A model generated the notes under the pieces. That model ran no database searches and was not told the origin of the DNA. It saw nothing but the letters and a program-made list of their open reading frames with translations. From assembly GCA_937871285.1 (NCBI GenBank), contig CALMQS010000137.1, positions 1 through 64,000 of the forward strand: a DNA stretch of 64,000 nucleotides, in the 5' to 3' direction. This document shows, in pieces, positions 56,958-64,000 of the stretch. The DNA comes from an uncultured Sphingobacteriales bacterium (GTDB lineage Bacteria > Bacteroidota > Bacteroidia > Chitinophagales > Chitinophagaceae). How positions within the stretch are numbered: the first letter of the stretch is position 1; the number at the start of each line of letters is the position of its first letter. Position numbers and translations under genes: made by a program.

Positions 56958-57860
56958 CTACATTTTGTCTTCCAATGCAATAAGCAACGCTTTAATATCG
57001 CAATTCAAAGCCGTAAGAGCCTGATCTATATGCTGTATTGAGCGACAACCAATCAACACAGACTTTACCTGCGTTTGATTGAGTGCCCATGCTAAAGCTA
57101 ATTCAGCAACAGGGCGTCCGTTATTCCCGGAAACTTCCAGCAATTTTTCGAATCGTTGCCATGCATATTCATTAAAATAGATATTCTTGTGTTCCGGTAT
57201 TAGCTCAAAACGTACATCTGGCTGAACAACGCTCTTATATTTACCAGTAAGAAACCCTGCTCCCAATGGGCTATAAGTAATAATCCGGATACTATGCTGT
57301 TTGCAAATTTGCCTTAAAGGATCATCAATATCACTTACTGCAATATTTTGATTATTCTGAAGGAATGCAATAGGAATGAGTTTATTATTTATCTGTTTTT
57401 CCAGTATCGCGTTTAATTGAGTTGAGTTAAAGTTACTTGCACCCAATGCCCGCACCCTGCCTGAAGTCAATAATGCATTTAATTCCTCTAACACACACAA
57501 ATCTTCTAATGAAGCGTGCCAGGAATGAAGAAATAGAATGTCGATATATTTTCGCTTAAGTCGCCCGATGCTTTGATCCACCGATACAGAAAGGCTATTT
57601 TTATCAAATGGAGGTAATATTTTTGTTGCTATCACTATATGTCCTGCATCATCACCTTTTGATACAAGCCATTCGCCAATAATTTTTTCTGATATGCCTC
57701 CGCTATATGCTGCTGCAGTATCAAACAGCGTTATGCCCTTCTCAAGTGCATAACTCATAATATCAAACGACGTTAAAGCATCAATCTCCCGACCAAATGT
57801 AACACACCCTAAACCTATCTGTGTTATATACTTTTGTGATGAAATGACAATCTTTTTCAT
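56958..57860 (-). CDS. Aldo/keto reductase
   Basis: This 300-residue protein has the aldo/keto reductase tetrad Asp47, Tyr52, Lys80 and His112 and the C-terminal VLIGCRS cofactor segment. It reduces aldehydes or oxidises sugars with NAD(P)(H). It is not a close copy of the reductase at 35232-36188. It ends 400 bases upstream of susC and starts 107 bases after the ceramidase-like gene's stop, in the same direction. Confidence 0.88.
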   Translation of the reverse strand: MKKIVISSQKYITQIGLGCVTFGREIDALTSFDIMSYALEKGITLFDTAAAYSGGISEKIIGEWLVSKGDDAGHIVIATKILPPFDKNSLSVSVDQSIGRLKRKYIDILFLHSWHASLEDLCVLEELNALLTSGRVRALGASNFNSTQLNAILEKQINNKLIPIAFLQNNQNIAVSDIDDPLRQICKQHSIRIITYSPLGAGFLTGKYKSVVQPDVRFELIPEHKNIYFNEYAWQRFEKLLEVSGNNGRPVAELALAWALNQTQVKSVLIGCRSIQHIDQALTALNCDIKALLIALEDKM

Positions 57861-57967
57861 TCTGCAATCTTATTTAACATAGCTGCGGACACCTCAACTA
57901 TTTCAACATTTCCGAACAACATTTAACAAAACCACAAAGTGCATTTAACTAAAAAGAAATACTTATT

Positions 57968-59317
57968 TTATCGAGCCATTTCAAACAACGCATTTCTAAC
58001 TATTGCCTCCCCATCAGGTTTAATGTGACTGCTCCTGCACCTCCATGTTTCATAGCCGCCCTTTTCTATTTCATGCGCAGGGGGTATATAACCGATATAG
58101 CCATTGGCCATAGTAATAGTGAAATATTTACCGGTGCTGATCTTATCTTTTAAGGCCATCCCCGTTTCCGCGAAGAATTCTCCTCCCAACGCACCAATAG
58201 TGATATCGCCGATCTTTAATGCCTGTACAGGAAATTCAATTGTATCGGGATATTCATTTAGCAGCACCTGCTCCCGTGCATATATTTTAACCATCGCTTC
58301 CTGGTCGGGAGTGATCAGCCGGTAGTCTGTTCGAGATACGATCTCTTTTGCAGCTTCCACTTCTGCCGCAGATGGCTTGCGAACACCTAAAGTCACATAT
58401 CTAAAAGAAGCATTCAGTGAAAGATCATGTTCCCACCGGATATTTTCCAGTGCTTCGTTCAATTTCGCAGCAAGATCTTTTCCTATTACTTCCTTCTTTT
58501 GATGGTCTTCTTTTGGGTAGCGATCCGGCTGCAAAAAATCCCAGATGTTTGCCTCCCCACTGGTACCATTGCTGAGCATCGCTACAAAATCTTTACCAGC
58601 CCGCAGGTTTGCTGTAATATGTCTTGCAAATACCCCGAAGTAGTCCGCAGTTACTGTACCGTTAGCACAATCGCCCACATAATGCATGGAATAATTCGCC
58701 AACACACTAATCCACTTTCCATCAAGTGATTGAATAGCAACAGCACCTAATTCAGGATCCACCTCTGATGCCCGTTTGTCAATATAAGCTTCGCCACCTG
58801 CAGGATTTGTTTTTATAATGTCGGGTTCGCCGGTTACGGGGTTCAACGCTTTGTAGCCTGGCTTCATGTAATAGCGCCTGCATACTATATGCTCGGGAAC
58901 ATTAACAGATGCATAACCCAGTTTGGCTGGCTGTAGTTTTGCCAAAGCGTCTTTTACAGATTGAACAATTTTGGCGTCCAGGCTTTTCCGGTATGCTAAA
59001 TCGCAGGGGCCGCCCAGTAAATCAACTATGGAACCAGCATAATGGGTATGCGTAGCTGCTATTAAAATATGATCTGGTTTTATGCCTGTCTCTTCATGTA
59101 TCTTTTTTTTCACTTCGTCTATAAAATCTTTATCCATGGCGCAGATATCTACTATCACTATAGCAATAGTAATTACACCATCATGCAAGACCAATGCTTT
59201 TGAATACAATGGATCGTGAATGGTATGCGCATAAAAAGCAACAAACTCACCATTGATGATGGTTCCCAACGGTGGCGTAATATCTGTTTGGGCGGCGCCG
59301 GCGGAAAAAGGATTCAT
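57968..59317 (-). CDS. Neutral/alkaline ceramidase-like hydrolase, no signal peptide
   Basis: This 449-residue protein matches the N-terminal catalytic domain of neutral/alkaline ceramidases: AAQTDITPPLG near the start, THTHYAGS (zinc His pair) and LSNGTSGEAN with the nucleophile-type Ser region. True ceramidases are secreted and carry a C-terminal domain, but this protein has neither signal peptide nor that domain. Such short members occur in carbohydrate loci, where amide or ester hydrolysis of a small substrate is more likely than ceramide cleavage. The substrate is inference only. Confidence 0.8.
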   Translation of the reverse strand: MNPFSAGAAQTDITPPLGTIINGEFVAFYAHTIHDPLYSKALVLHDGVITIAIVIVDICAMDKDFIDEVKKKIHEETGIKPDHILIAATHTHYAGSIVDLLGGPCDLAYRKSLDAKIVQSVKDALAKLQPAKLGYASVNVPEHIVCRRYYMKPGYKALNPVTGEPDIIKTNPAGGEAYIDKRASEVDPELGAVAIQSLDGKWISVLANYSMHYVGDCANGTVTADYFGVFARHITANLRAGKDFVAMLSNGTSGEANIWDFLQPDRYPKEDHQKKEVIGKDLAAKLNEALENIRWEHDLSLNASFRYVTLGVRKPSAAEVEAAKEIVSRTDYRLITPDQEAMVKIYAREQVLLNEYPDTIEFPVQALKIGDITIGALGGEFFAETGMALKDKISTGKYFTITMANGYIGYIPPAHEIEKGGYETWRCRSSHIKPDGEAIVRNALFEMAR

Positions 59318-59460
59318 ATGAAGTTGGTCTTATAAATTTTAGTTCTTATATCGTTAAGCCTCATCCTCTTATCCTTCTCCTGCAGAGAAGGACGGTGCTA
59401 TAGAATATGTCTAACCTTTGTATCTTCCACATCAACTTTAGAATAAAGCCGGGCGTTGCG

Positions 59461-59560
59461 TTTCCACATTTTCAAATTTTCAAATTGCTCAATTTTAAAA
59501 TTCATGTTCGCATTTCCACACTTCCACATTCTCACATTTCCACATTTTCACATCTCCACA
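59461..59560. repeat. Low-complexity CACATTTC/TTTTCA repeat
   Basis: A run of degenerate units such as TTTCCACA, TTTTCAAA and TCTCACAT fills the space just past the stop of the M19 dipeptidase. A short version (TTTCACATTTTCACATT) lies at 35213-35229. The rest of 59318-59460 shows a CTTCTCCTGCAGAGAAG palindrome (59374-59390) and no gene. Confidence 0.55.
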
Positions 59561-60649
59561 TTAATTCCACGCCTTCCGTAAAAACCTTAGCCAGTTTTTA
59601 TGAAATATATTGTCAATGTCTTCAGTTTTGTACCCACGGGCAGAAAGAATGGCTTCATACTTTTGAAGATCAGCAATGGAATTCATATCCCAGGGCGACT
59701 GCTCTGTTCCGAAATTTCCATCCAAATCGGTTCCAAAAGCCACATGCTCACTATTGCCTGCTATCTGGCAAATATGATCCCAGTGATCCACTAAGTTTTC
59801 AAGACGGATGTTCAGTTGCCAGGGGTCGGATACCGTATCAATAAAACGGCTGTCCATCGCCCAGCAATCCAGCATGCCTCCAATTACCGCATCTCTTTCT
59901 ATTAAACGTTTTATCTGTTCATCACTCAACTGCCGCTGGGTTGGCGCTATCGCTCTTACGTTGTGATGACTTGACCACACCGGTCCCTGGTACATTTCCA
60001 TTACCTGGTCAAAACCTTCATCTGTCAAATGTGTTACATCGAGGATGAGGTTCAGCCTGCTCATTTCTTTTAAAAGCTCAACGCCTGAATTGGTTAGCGG
60101 GCCGGCCATTTTTGTTCCCGGCGCATATCTTCCCGGGCCAAAATGTGATACGCCAACGGCTCTCAATCCATAAGCGTAAGCTTTATGCAGGTAAGTGATG
60201 TCTACCAGTGAATCTGCTCCTTCGAGGCTGAGTATATAACCAATGGGCTTTTTATCGTCTGCCACAGCTTCATTATTCCACAACTCAATGTGTGCATCTA
60301 ACTGTTGCAGGTTGATGATCTGTACCATTTCACCCAAAGCTTCCATCTCCCTGTACCAGGCAAGCTGCGCCTGCGTCATAGCCCATGCCTGCTGTGGCGA
60401 ATGCCAGCTTGAGCCCGGCAATGAGCTTCCAAAAGCCGTTACACGCGATAACTGGGTGGCTACTACTAATCCAATGTTTCCCTTTCTCAATTCCGGCAGG
60501 CATACCGTGCCTCGTCCCCTGTCATTTTTATCTTTCAAATTCATCTCTCTCAGCCTTATCTCTTCCAATGGACGCGTGAGATCACGGTTCCATTCCATCG
60601 CGTTCATTGCAAGATCAAGATGCGCATCAATAATAAATCGCTTATTCAT
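59561..60649 (-). CDS. Membrane dipeptidase family (M19) metallohydrolase
   Basis: This 362-residue protein is a TIM-barrel M19 dipeptidase: HLD near residue 10 (first metal pair), the bridging Glu in LEGAD, the His in DVTHLTD, SSHHN and GTDLDG with the catalytic Asp. M19 enzymes cleave dipeptides and some D-amino acid or beta-lactam amides. No signal peptide is visible. In this locus, cleavage of an amide bond on an acylated amino sugar or amino acid conjugate is plausible. It starts 36 bases from the upstream 3-HAD-like gene. Confidence 0.9.
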   Translation of the reverse strand: MNKRFIIDAHLDLAMNAMEWNRDLTRPLEEIRLREMNLKDKNDRGRGTVCLPELRKGNIGLVVATQLSRVTAFGSSLPGSSWHSPQQAWAMTQAQLAWYREMEALGEMVQIINLQQLDAHIELWNNEAVADDKKPIGYILSLEGADSLVDITYLHKAYAYGLRAVGVSHFGPGRYAPGTKMAGPLTNSGVELLKEMSRLNLILDVTHLTDEGFDQVMEMYQGPVWSSHHNVRAIAPTQRQLSDEQIKRLIERDAVIGGMLDCWAMDSRFIDTVSDPWQLNIRLENLVDHWDHICQIAGNSEHVAFGTDLDGNFGTEQSPWDMNSIADLQKYEAILSARGYKTEDIDNIFHKNWLRFLRKAWN

Positions 60650-60685
60650 ACATCAAACTGATAAGTATACATATCATATCGCCTT

Positions 60686-61645
60686 TTATTCAAAGGAATG
60701 CTCCTTCAAATATTTAAAAGGATATTTATCAATGATCGTTTTTATCCGGTAGCTGAATTCCCGGAATGTTTCTTCCCATTTTTCCATATCGCCTTCCTGG
60801 TATTCATACAGCCCTTTACTGTTCTCAGCAGATCCATCGGATTGCTGTGCAGCGTTTATAAAAAACGCAGGGATTTTAGCTGATTTAGACAGTTCAGGGT
60901 TCAGGTCTTTCATCACCCGTCCATAAGCGCCGGCGCCCCCCATCAGATCAATATACCTGAAGTTTCCGGCAAAGGGCAAATAATAGCCGGGGTCATTTCT
61001 GCACGCCCTGTCTATATCTTCCACGGAAGCATAACCGTTCTCTACCAGGTAAAATGCTTCCCTTGTCATGGCAGCCATCATTTTAGCGCGAATACCAAGC
61101 TCGTCCGAAATAATGTAAGGGTCTTTACCCCAGTATGTTTTTGCTTCATGGGCCAATTGTTTAACCAGCAGTCTGTCATTTTTTGCATTGGCAATGATCT
61201 CCATAAAATAAGTGGTATGTGCCGGTTCTGCCCAGTTAACGCCTATAATGCGTTCCGGATGCCCGGCGCCTTCCTGTAAAACACCCAGCGGAATACTTTC
61301 CGTATTAACAGCAATAACCGAACCTGGAGATAGCTTTTTTTCCAGTTCCCGTATCAGTGATTTTTTGCTGAGTACATCTTCACCCGTAACAATAACAGCC
61401 AGTTGATACGATAATCCGCTATACAGCTCATCCGTAATTTCCAATCGTTTTTTACCGGGTGTTTGCGCGGTATACCGGATTAAAGCGGCAAAGTGCCTGG
61501 CGATATTTTCTTCAGCATCATACTTGTTCTCCGTATATAATGTTACGGGAAACCCTGATTGTAACAAACAAACCGCAATACTACAAGACAGTTTTCCATT
61601 TCCTGCGATCAGCAAAGGTTCCTTCTTAACGCCATTTAGTGCCAT
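60686..61645 (-). CDS. 3-hydroxyacyl-CoA dehydrogenase-like protein with His-to-Asn change
   Basis: This 319-residue protein has the two-domain 3-HAD fold, with a non-standard nucleotide loop GNGKLS (15-20). In the family a His-Glu pair spaced 12 residues apart is catalytic; here the segment GVNWAEPAHTTYFME has Asn137 in place of His, with Glu149 kept (the codon is AAC). The paralogue at 63075-64000 keeps the His. It may be inactive, a partner subunit, or altered in substrate. In sugar loci, family members act on sugar acids (for example L-gulonate 3-dehydrogenase) rather than acyl-CoA. Confidence 0.82.
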   Translation of the reverse strand: MALNGVKKEPLLIAGNGKLSCSIAVCLLQSGFPVTLYTENKYDAEENIARHFAALIRYTAQTPGKKRLEITDELYSGLSYQLAVIVTGEDVLSKKSLIRELEKKLSPGSVIAVNTESIPLGVLQEGAGHPERIIGVNWAEPAHTTYFMEIIANAKNDRLLVKQLAHEAKTYWGKDPYIISDELGIRAKMMAAMTREAFYLVENGYASVEDIDRACRNDPGYYLPFAGNFRYIDLMGGAGAYGRVMKDLNPELSKSAKIPAFFINAAQQSDGSAENSKGLYEYQEGDMEKWEETFREFSYRIKTIIDKYPFKYLKEHSFE

Positions 61646-61684
61646 GCTTTTTTATTTGAACATAAGTAATGTAACCCATTCCGG

Positions 61685-62989
61685 TTATATGCCGCTTAAC
61701 ACTTCTGCCGCGGTATTAACAGCATGGTCTATATCTTCAGCAGTATGTGCTGCGCTGATATACCATAAGCCTCTTCCAATAATTCTTATACCCCTGTCGT
61801 GCATGCCCGCAATGAATTTCCCCAGCTTATCACGATCTAAGTCCAGTGTATCCCGGTAATCTTTTATTTCAGTTTTGTTTGTAAAAGCGATATGAAACAT
61901 AGGGCCGGGTCCCTGAATAACCAGGCTATGACCATACCGGGCAGCCGCTTCATGTAAGCCTTTCATTAATTTTTTCCCGTATTGGAACATGCGGGGATAA
62001 GGGTTTTCCTTCTCCAGCACTTCAATGGTAGCAAGCGCCGCGGCAATCGTAGGATTACCCGCATTCATCGTTCCCGCATGAATTACTTTTGCTTCTTCAA
62101 TCAAACGCATCCATGCTTTCTTTCCCGCTACCACGCTTATCGGGTATCCGCTGCCGATAGCTTTGGCAAAGATGGAAAGGTCGGGACTGATATTAAAATA
62201 TTGCTGTGCGCCGCCAAGCCCTAACCGGAAGCCCGTAATCACTTCATCAAAAATTAATGCCATATTGTACTGATCACATAAATCGCGAAGACCCGGTAAA
62301 AAGCCTTCGGCAGGCATGATGCAGCCGTTATTGCACATCACCGGTTCCGTAATGATGGCGGCTATTTCGTGATGGTGCGCCACTATAATTTTCTTCAGCG
62401 TATCCAGGTCATTCCATGGCGCTATAATAAATTCGTCTCTCACCCGTTCCGGCAAACCTTCTGTCCAGGGAAATACTTCCGGCTGTTCCCTGCTGCCCAA
62501 AGCGGCTGCAGAAGGCGCTGAGATACCCCAGCACATATTGTCGAGCCAGCCATGATAATGCCCTTCGAAACGTAAAAATTTTTTTCTGCCTGTTTTAGCA
62601 CGCGCCACTCTTAACGCGGTTTGAACAGCTTCCGATCCATCTAAGCAAAACCGCATGAGCTCCGCTGAAGGAATTAAACGGTTGATGGTTTCGGCCAGCT
62701 CTATTTCTTTGATATGCTGTCCTGCAAACAATTGCCCCTGTTGCGAATATTCATTTACAGATCTCAGCACATGCGGATGGGAATGTCCCAGGATCAGCGG
62801 TCCCTGGCTCAGCGTAAAATCGAGGTAGGCATTGCCGTCAACATCATATACCCGGCTTCCTTCGCCATGCGTATAAAAGATGGCGTGGGGATGATTGTAT
62901 TTCCTGAATTCAGAAGAAACGCCACCGGCCATTACTTTCTTTGCTCTTTCCAGCAGGCTGGCAGATTGTGTGTATTTATTTTTTTCCAT
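61685..62989 (-). CDS. Class III aminotransferase, glutamate-1-semialdehyde aminomutase type
   Basis: This 434-residue PLP enzyme has the fold type I class III pattern: GSEAVQTA (118-125), GHYHGW (143-148), the cofactor Asp248 in IFDEV and Schiff-base Lys276 in FAKAIGSG. GSA-like sequences outside tetrapyrrole synthesis are general aminotransferases or aminomutases. It is set between two 3-HAD-like genes, so it probably adds or removes an amino group on the ketone they make. It is distinct from the aminotransferase half of the fusion at 41108-43432. Confidence 0.9.
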   Translation of the reverse strand: MEKNKYTQSASLLERAKKVMAGGVSSEFRKYNHPHAIFYTHGEGSRVYDVDGNAYLDFTLSQGPLILGHSHPHVLRSVNEYSQQGQLFAGQHIKEIELAETINRLIPSAELMRFCLDGSEAVQTALRVARAKTGRKKFLRFEGHYHGWLDNMCWGISAPSAAALGSREQPEVFPWTEGLPERVRDEFIIAPWNDLDTLKKIIVAHHHEIAAIITEPVMCNNGCIMPAEGFLPGLRDLCDQYNMALIFDEVITGFRLGLGGAQQYFNISPDLSIFAKAIGSGYPISVVAGKKAWMRLIEEAKVIHAGTMNAGNPTIAAALATIEVLEKENPYPRMFQYGKKLMKGLHEAAARYGHSLVIQGPGPMFHIAFTNKTEIKDYRDTLDLDRDKLGKFIAGMHDRGIRIIGRGLWYISAAHTAEDIDHAVNTAAEVLSGI

Positions 62990-63016
62990 TCGCTTTAATC
63001 TCCGGGAGTTTTAACG

Positions 63017-63053
63017 TGCGGTCCTACCATCCTTCCATCGGGTACCGACCGCA
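63017..63053 (-). promoter_or_regulatory. Hairpin between the 3-HAD and aminotransferase genes
   Basis: TGCGGTC (63017-63023) pairs with GACCGCA (63047-63053), extended by TACC/GGTA with small internal mismatches. It lies in the 85-base gap on the minus strand and could attenuate or protect the transcript. No U-tract is evident. Confidence 0.35.
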
Positions 63054-63074
63054 TTACCGCTTTAAATATAAGCA

Positions 63075-64000
63075 CTACTTCAATACAGAACTAATCGCTT
63101 CAGCCGGGTATAAGGCTGCCAGCCGGTATATATCCTGGTTAAAAGCCTCAAAAGCCTTATCCCAGCTCCTGCACGCTTCTTCTGTGTAGCTGTAAAAGCC
63201 TATGCCATTCTGCGTACCCCTTGCATCCTTGTCCATCAGTTTCTGCACAACAGCAGGCACTTCACCGGTATTGCTCAAACCGGGAAATAAGGCATTGAAT
63301 ATTACGGGAAAATCCTGCAGGCCTATAAAATCCATGCGCCTGAAAATGCCCATGAGCGTTATCCAGGAACCCATATCATACCTGAATGCCTTGTCGGCAT
63401 CTTCAATCGTTGCATGCCCGTGCTCTACCAGCGTTAAAGCCTCCCTGTATACCGAATACATCAGGCGGTTGGTAATAAATCCCCTGATGTCCTTCCTGAG
63501 CAATGTGGGTTCTTTTCCCCAATGATGCGCCAGCTCAAATACCCAATTGGCTGTTTGGTCGGATGTTTTGTCGCCACAAATGATTTCAAGAAACCTGGTG
63601 GCGAAAGCGGGCTCCGCCCAGTGAATACCAATGAACCGTTCAGGATTGGGAATAAATGTTTGCAGCATAGTGATCGGTATGGCAGAGGTGTTGCTCGCTA
63701 AAACAGCATCCTTACTAACCGAGGCAATAATTTTTTTGAAAACCGCTTCTTTAATCTCCATGTCTTCAATGATGCATTCCACCACTAAGCTGCAATCATG
63801 TAACACATTATAATCTTCCGAAATCGTTAAGGAAGATAAATAGAAGTCTACCGGTGCTGTTAAGAACGCTCCTTTTTCACAAAGCAGGAGCTGCTCTTTA
63901 ATGCGCACAGCTGCCAGATCCAGCTCACCTGCAAGCGGAGCGATGGCCTTAACCGTATGCCCGGCCACCAGAAGAGAAGCCACAATGCTGCTGCCCATTA
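63075..64000 (-). CDS. 3-hydroxyacyl-CoA dehydrogenase-like protein, 5' end beyond window
   Basis: The frame runs off the right edge, so the first residues, including the start of the Rossmann loop (the window begins at MGSSIV), are missing. The 307 visible residues include the catalytic pair HWAEPAFATRFLE (His126, Glu138 in window numbering) and the C-terminal helical domain with NRLMYSVYREAL. It is an intact NAD-dependent dehydrogenase of the 3-HAD superfamily, probably acting on a sugar acid here. It heads a four-gene run with the aminotransferase, the altered 3-HAD paralogue and the M19 dipeptidase. Confidence 0.88.
   Translation of the reverse strand, partial: MGSSIVASLLVAGHTVKAIAPLAGELDLAAVRIKEQLLLCEKGAFLTAPVDFYLSSLTISEDYNVLHDCSLVVECIIEDMEIKEAVFKKIIASVSKDAVLASNTSAIPITMLQTFIPNPERFIGIHWAEPAFATRFLEIICGDKTSDQTANWVFELAHHWGKEPTLLRKDIRGFITNRLMYSVYREALTLVEHGHATIEDADKAFRYDMGSWITLMGIFRRMDFIGLQDFPVIFNALFPGLSNTGEVPAVVQKLMDKDARGTQNGIGFYSYTEEACRSWDKAFEAFNQDIYRLAALYPAEAISSVLK

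Noticed and set aside
59407..59844. 145-residue plus-strand open frame
   Set aside because: Its first part is the low-complexity CACATTTC repeat and the rest is antisense to the M19 dipeptidase gene.

Overview
The window looks like a chromosome segment of a Bacteroidota bacterium, most likely a member of the Chitinophagaceae (the family is an inference). It carries an adjacent SusC/SusD pair, starts with little Shine-Dalgarno signal, TAnnTTTG-type -7 elements, and many AT-rich intergenic repeats. No prophage, complete insertion sequence, CRISPR array or rRNA operon was seen.

Region 1 (1-2.2 kb) is an AT-rich two-gene island on the minus strand: a nucleotidyltransferase-like protein and a DUF262 protein whose stop and start share one base. 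A repeat at its upstream edge recurs near 19.1 kb, and the pair resembles an accessory, possibly defensive, cassette. Region 2 (2.2-16.8 kb) is mostly core: a VWA/AAA+ ATPase pair, a divergent Gfo/Idh oxidoreductase and sugar isomerase, acyl-CoA-binding protein, a sterol-desaturase-type hydroxylase, lepA, pgk, gap, tRNA-Glu and a P-type cation ATPase. Its gaps hold REP-like nested palindromes (8.74-8.96 kb) and tandem repeats (10.86-11.31 kb).

Region 3 (16.8-28.6 kb) contains an SDR remnant, a secreted DUF4242 protein beside a regulator that fuses DUF4242, a degenerate class III cyclase domain and an AraC domain, a heterodimeric ABC exporter with one degenerate ATP site, a 1056-residue SGNH/PVC-type dehydrogenase/cytochrome c lipoprotein, and a divergent AraC regulator. 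The last two genes are flanked by a roughly 245-bp inverted pair of dispersed repeats.

Region 4 (28.8-64 kb) is a very large catabolic locus. After one plus-strand secreted (alpha/alpha)6-type protein, every gene from 30.3 kb to the window end is on the minus strand. The core is SusC-SusD, three related secreted beta-propeller proteins, two sialidase-type (BNR) proteins, a PhyH dioxygenase, a HEAT-repeat protein, an amidohydrolase-aminotransferase fusion and an SSS symporter. Downstream lie an MFS carrier, HpaI aldolase, aldo/keto reductase, Gfo/Idh enzyme, three SDRs and a zinc alcohol dehydrogenase. Upstream lie two 3-hydroxyacyl-CoA-dehydrogenase-type enzymes flanking a second class III aminotransferase, an M19 dipeptidase, a ceramidase-like protein and another aldo/keto reductase. 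The set suggests outer-membrane capture of an oligomer, periplasmic trimming, two inner-membrane importers, and oxidation, transamination and aldol cleavage of an unusual, probably nitrogen-containing sugar acid or cyclitol-like product. The substrate cannot be named from sequence. Two paralogues have lost a catalytic residue (SDR Lys to Asn; 3-HAD His to Asn). An 18-bp motif upstream of susC is repeated exactly upstream of the AraC regulator, a possible regulatory link.
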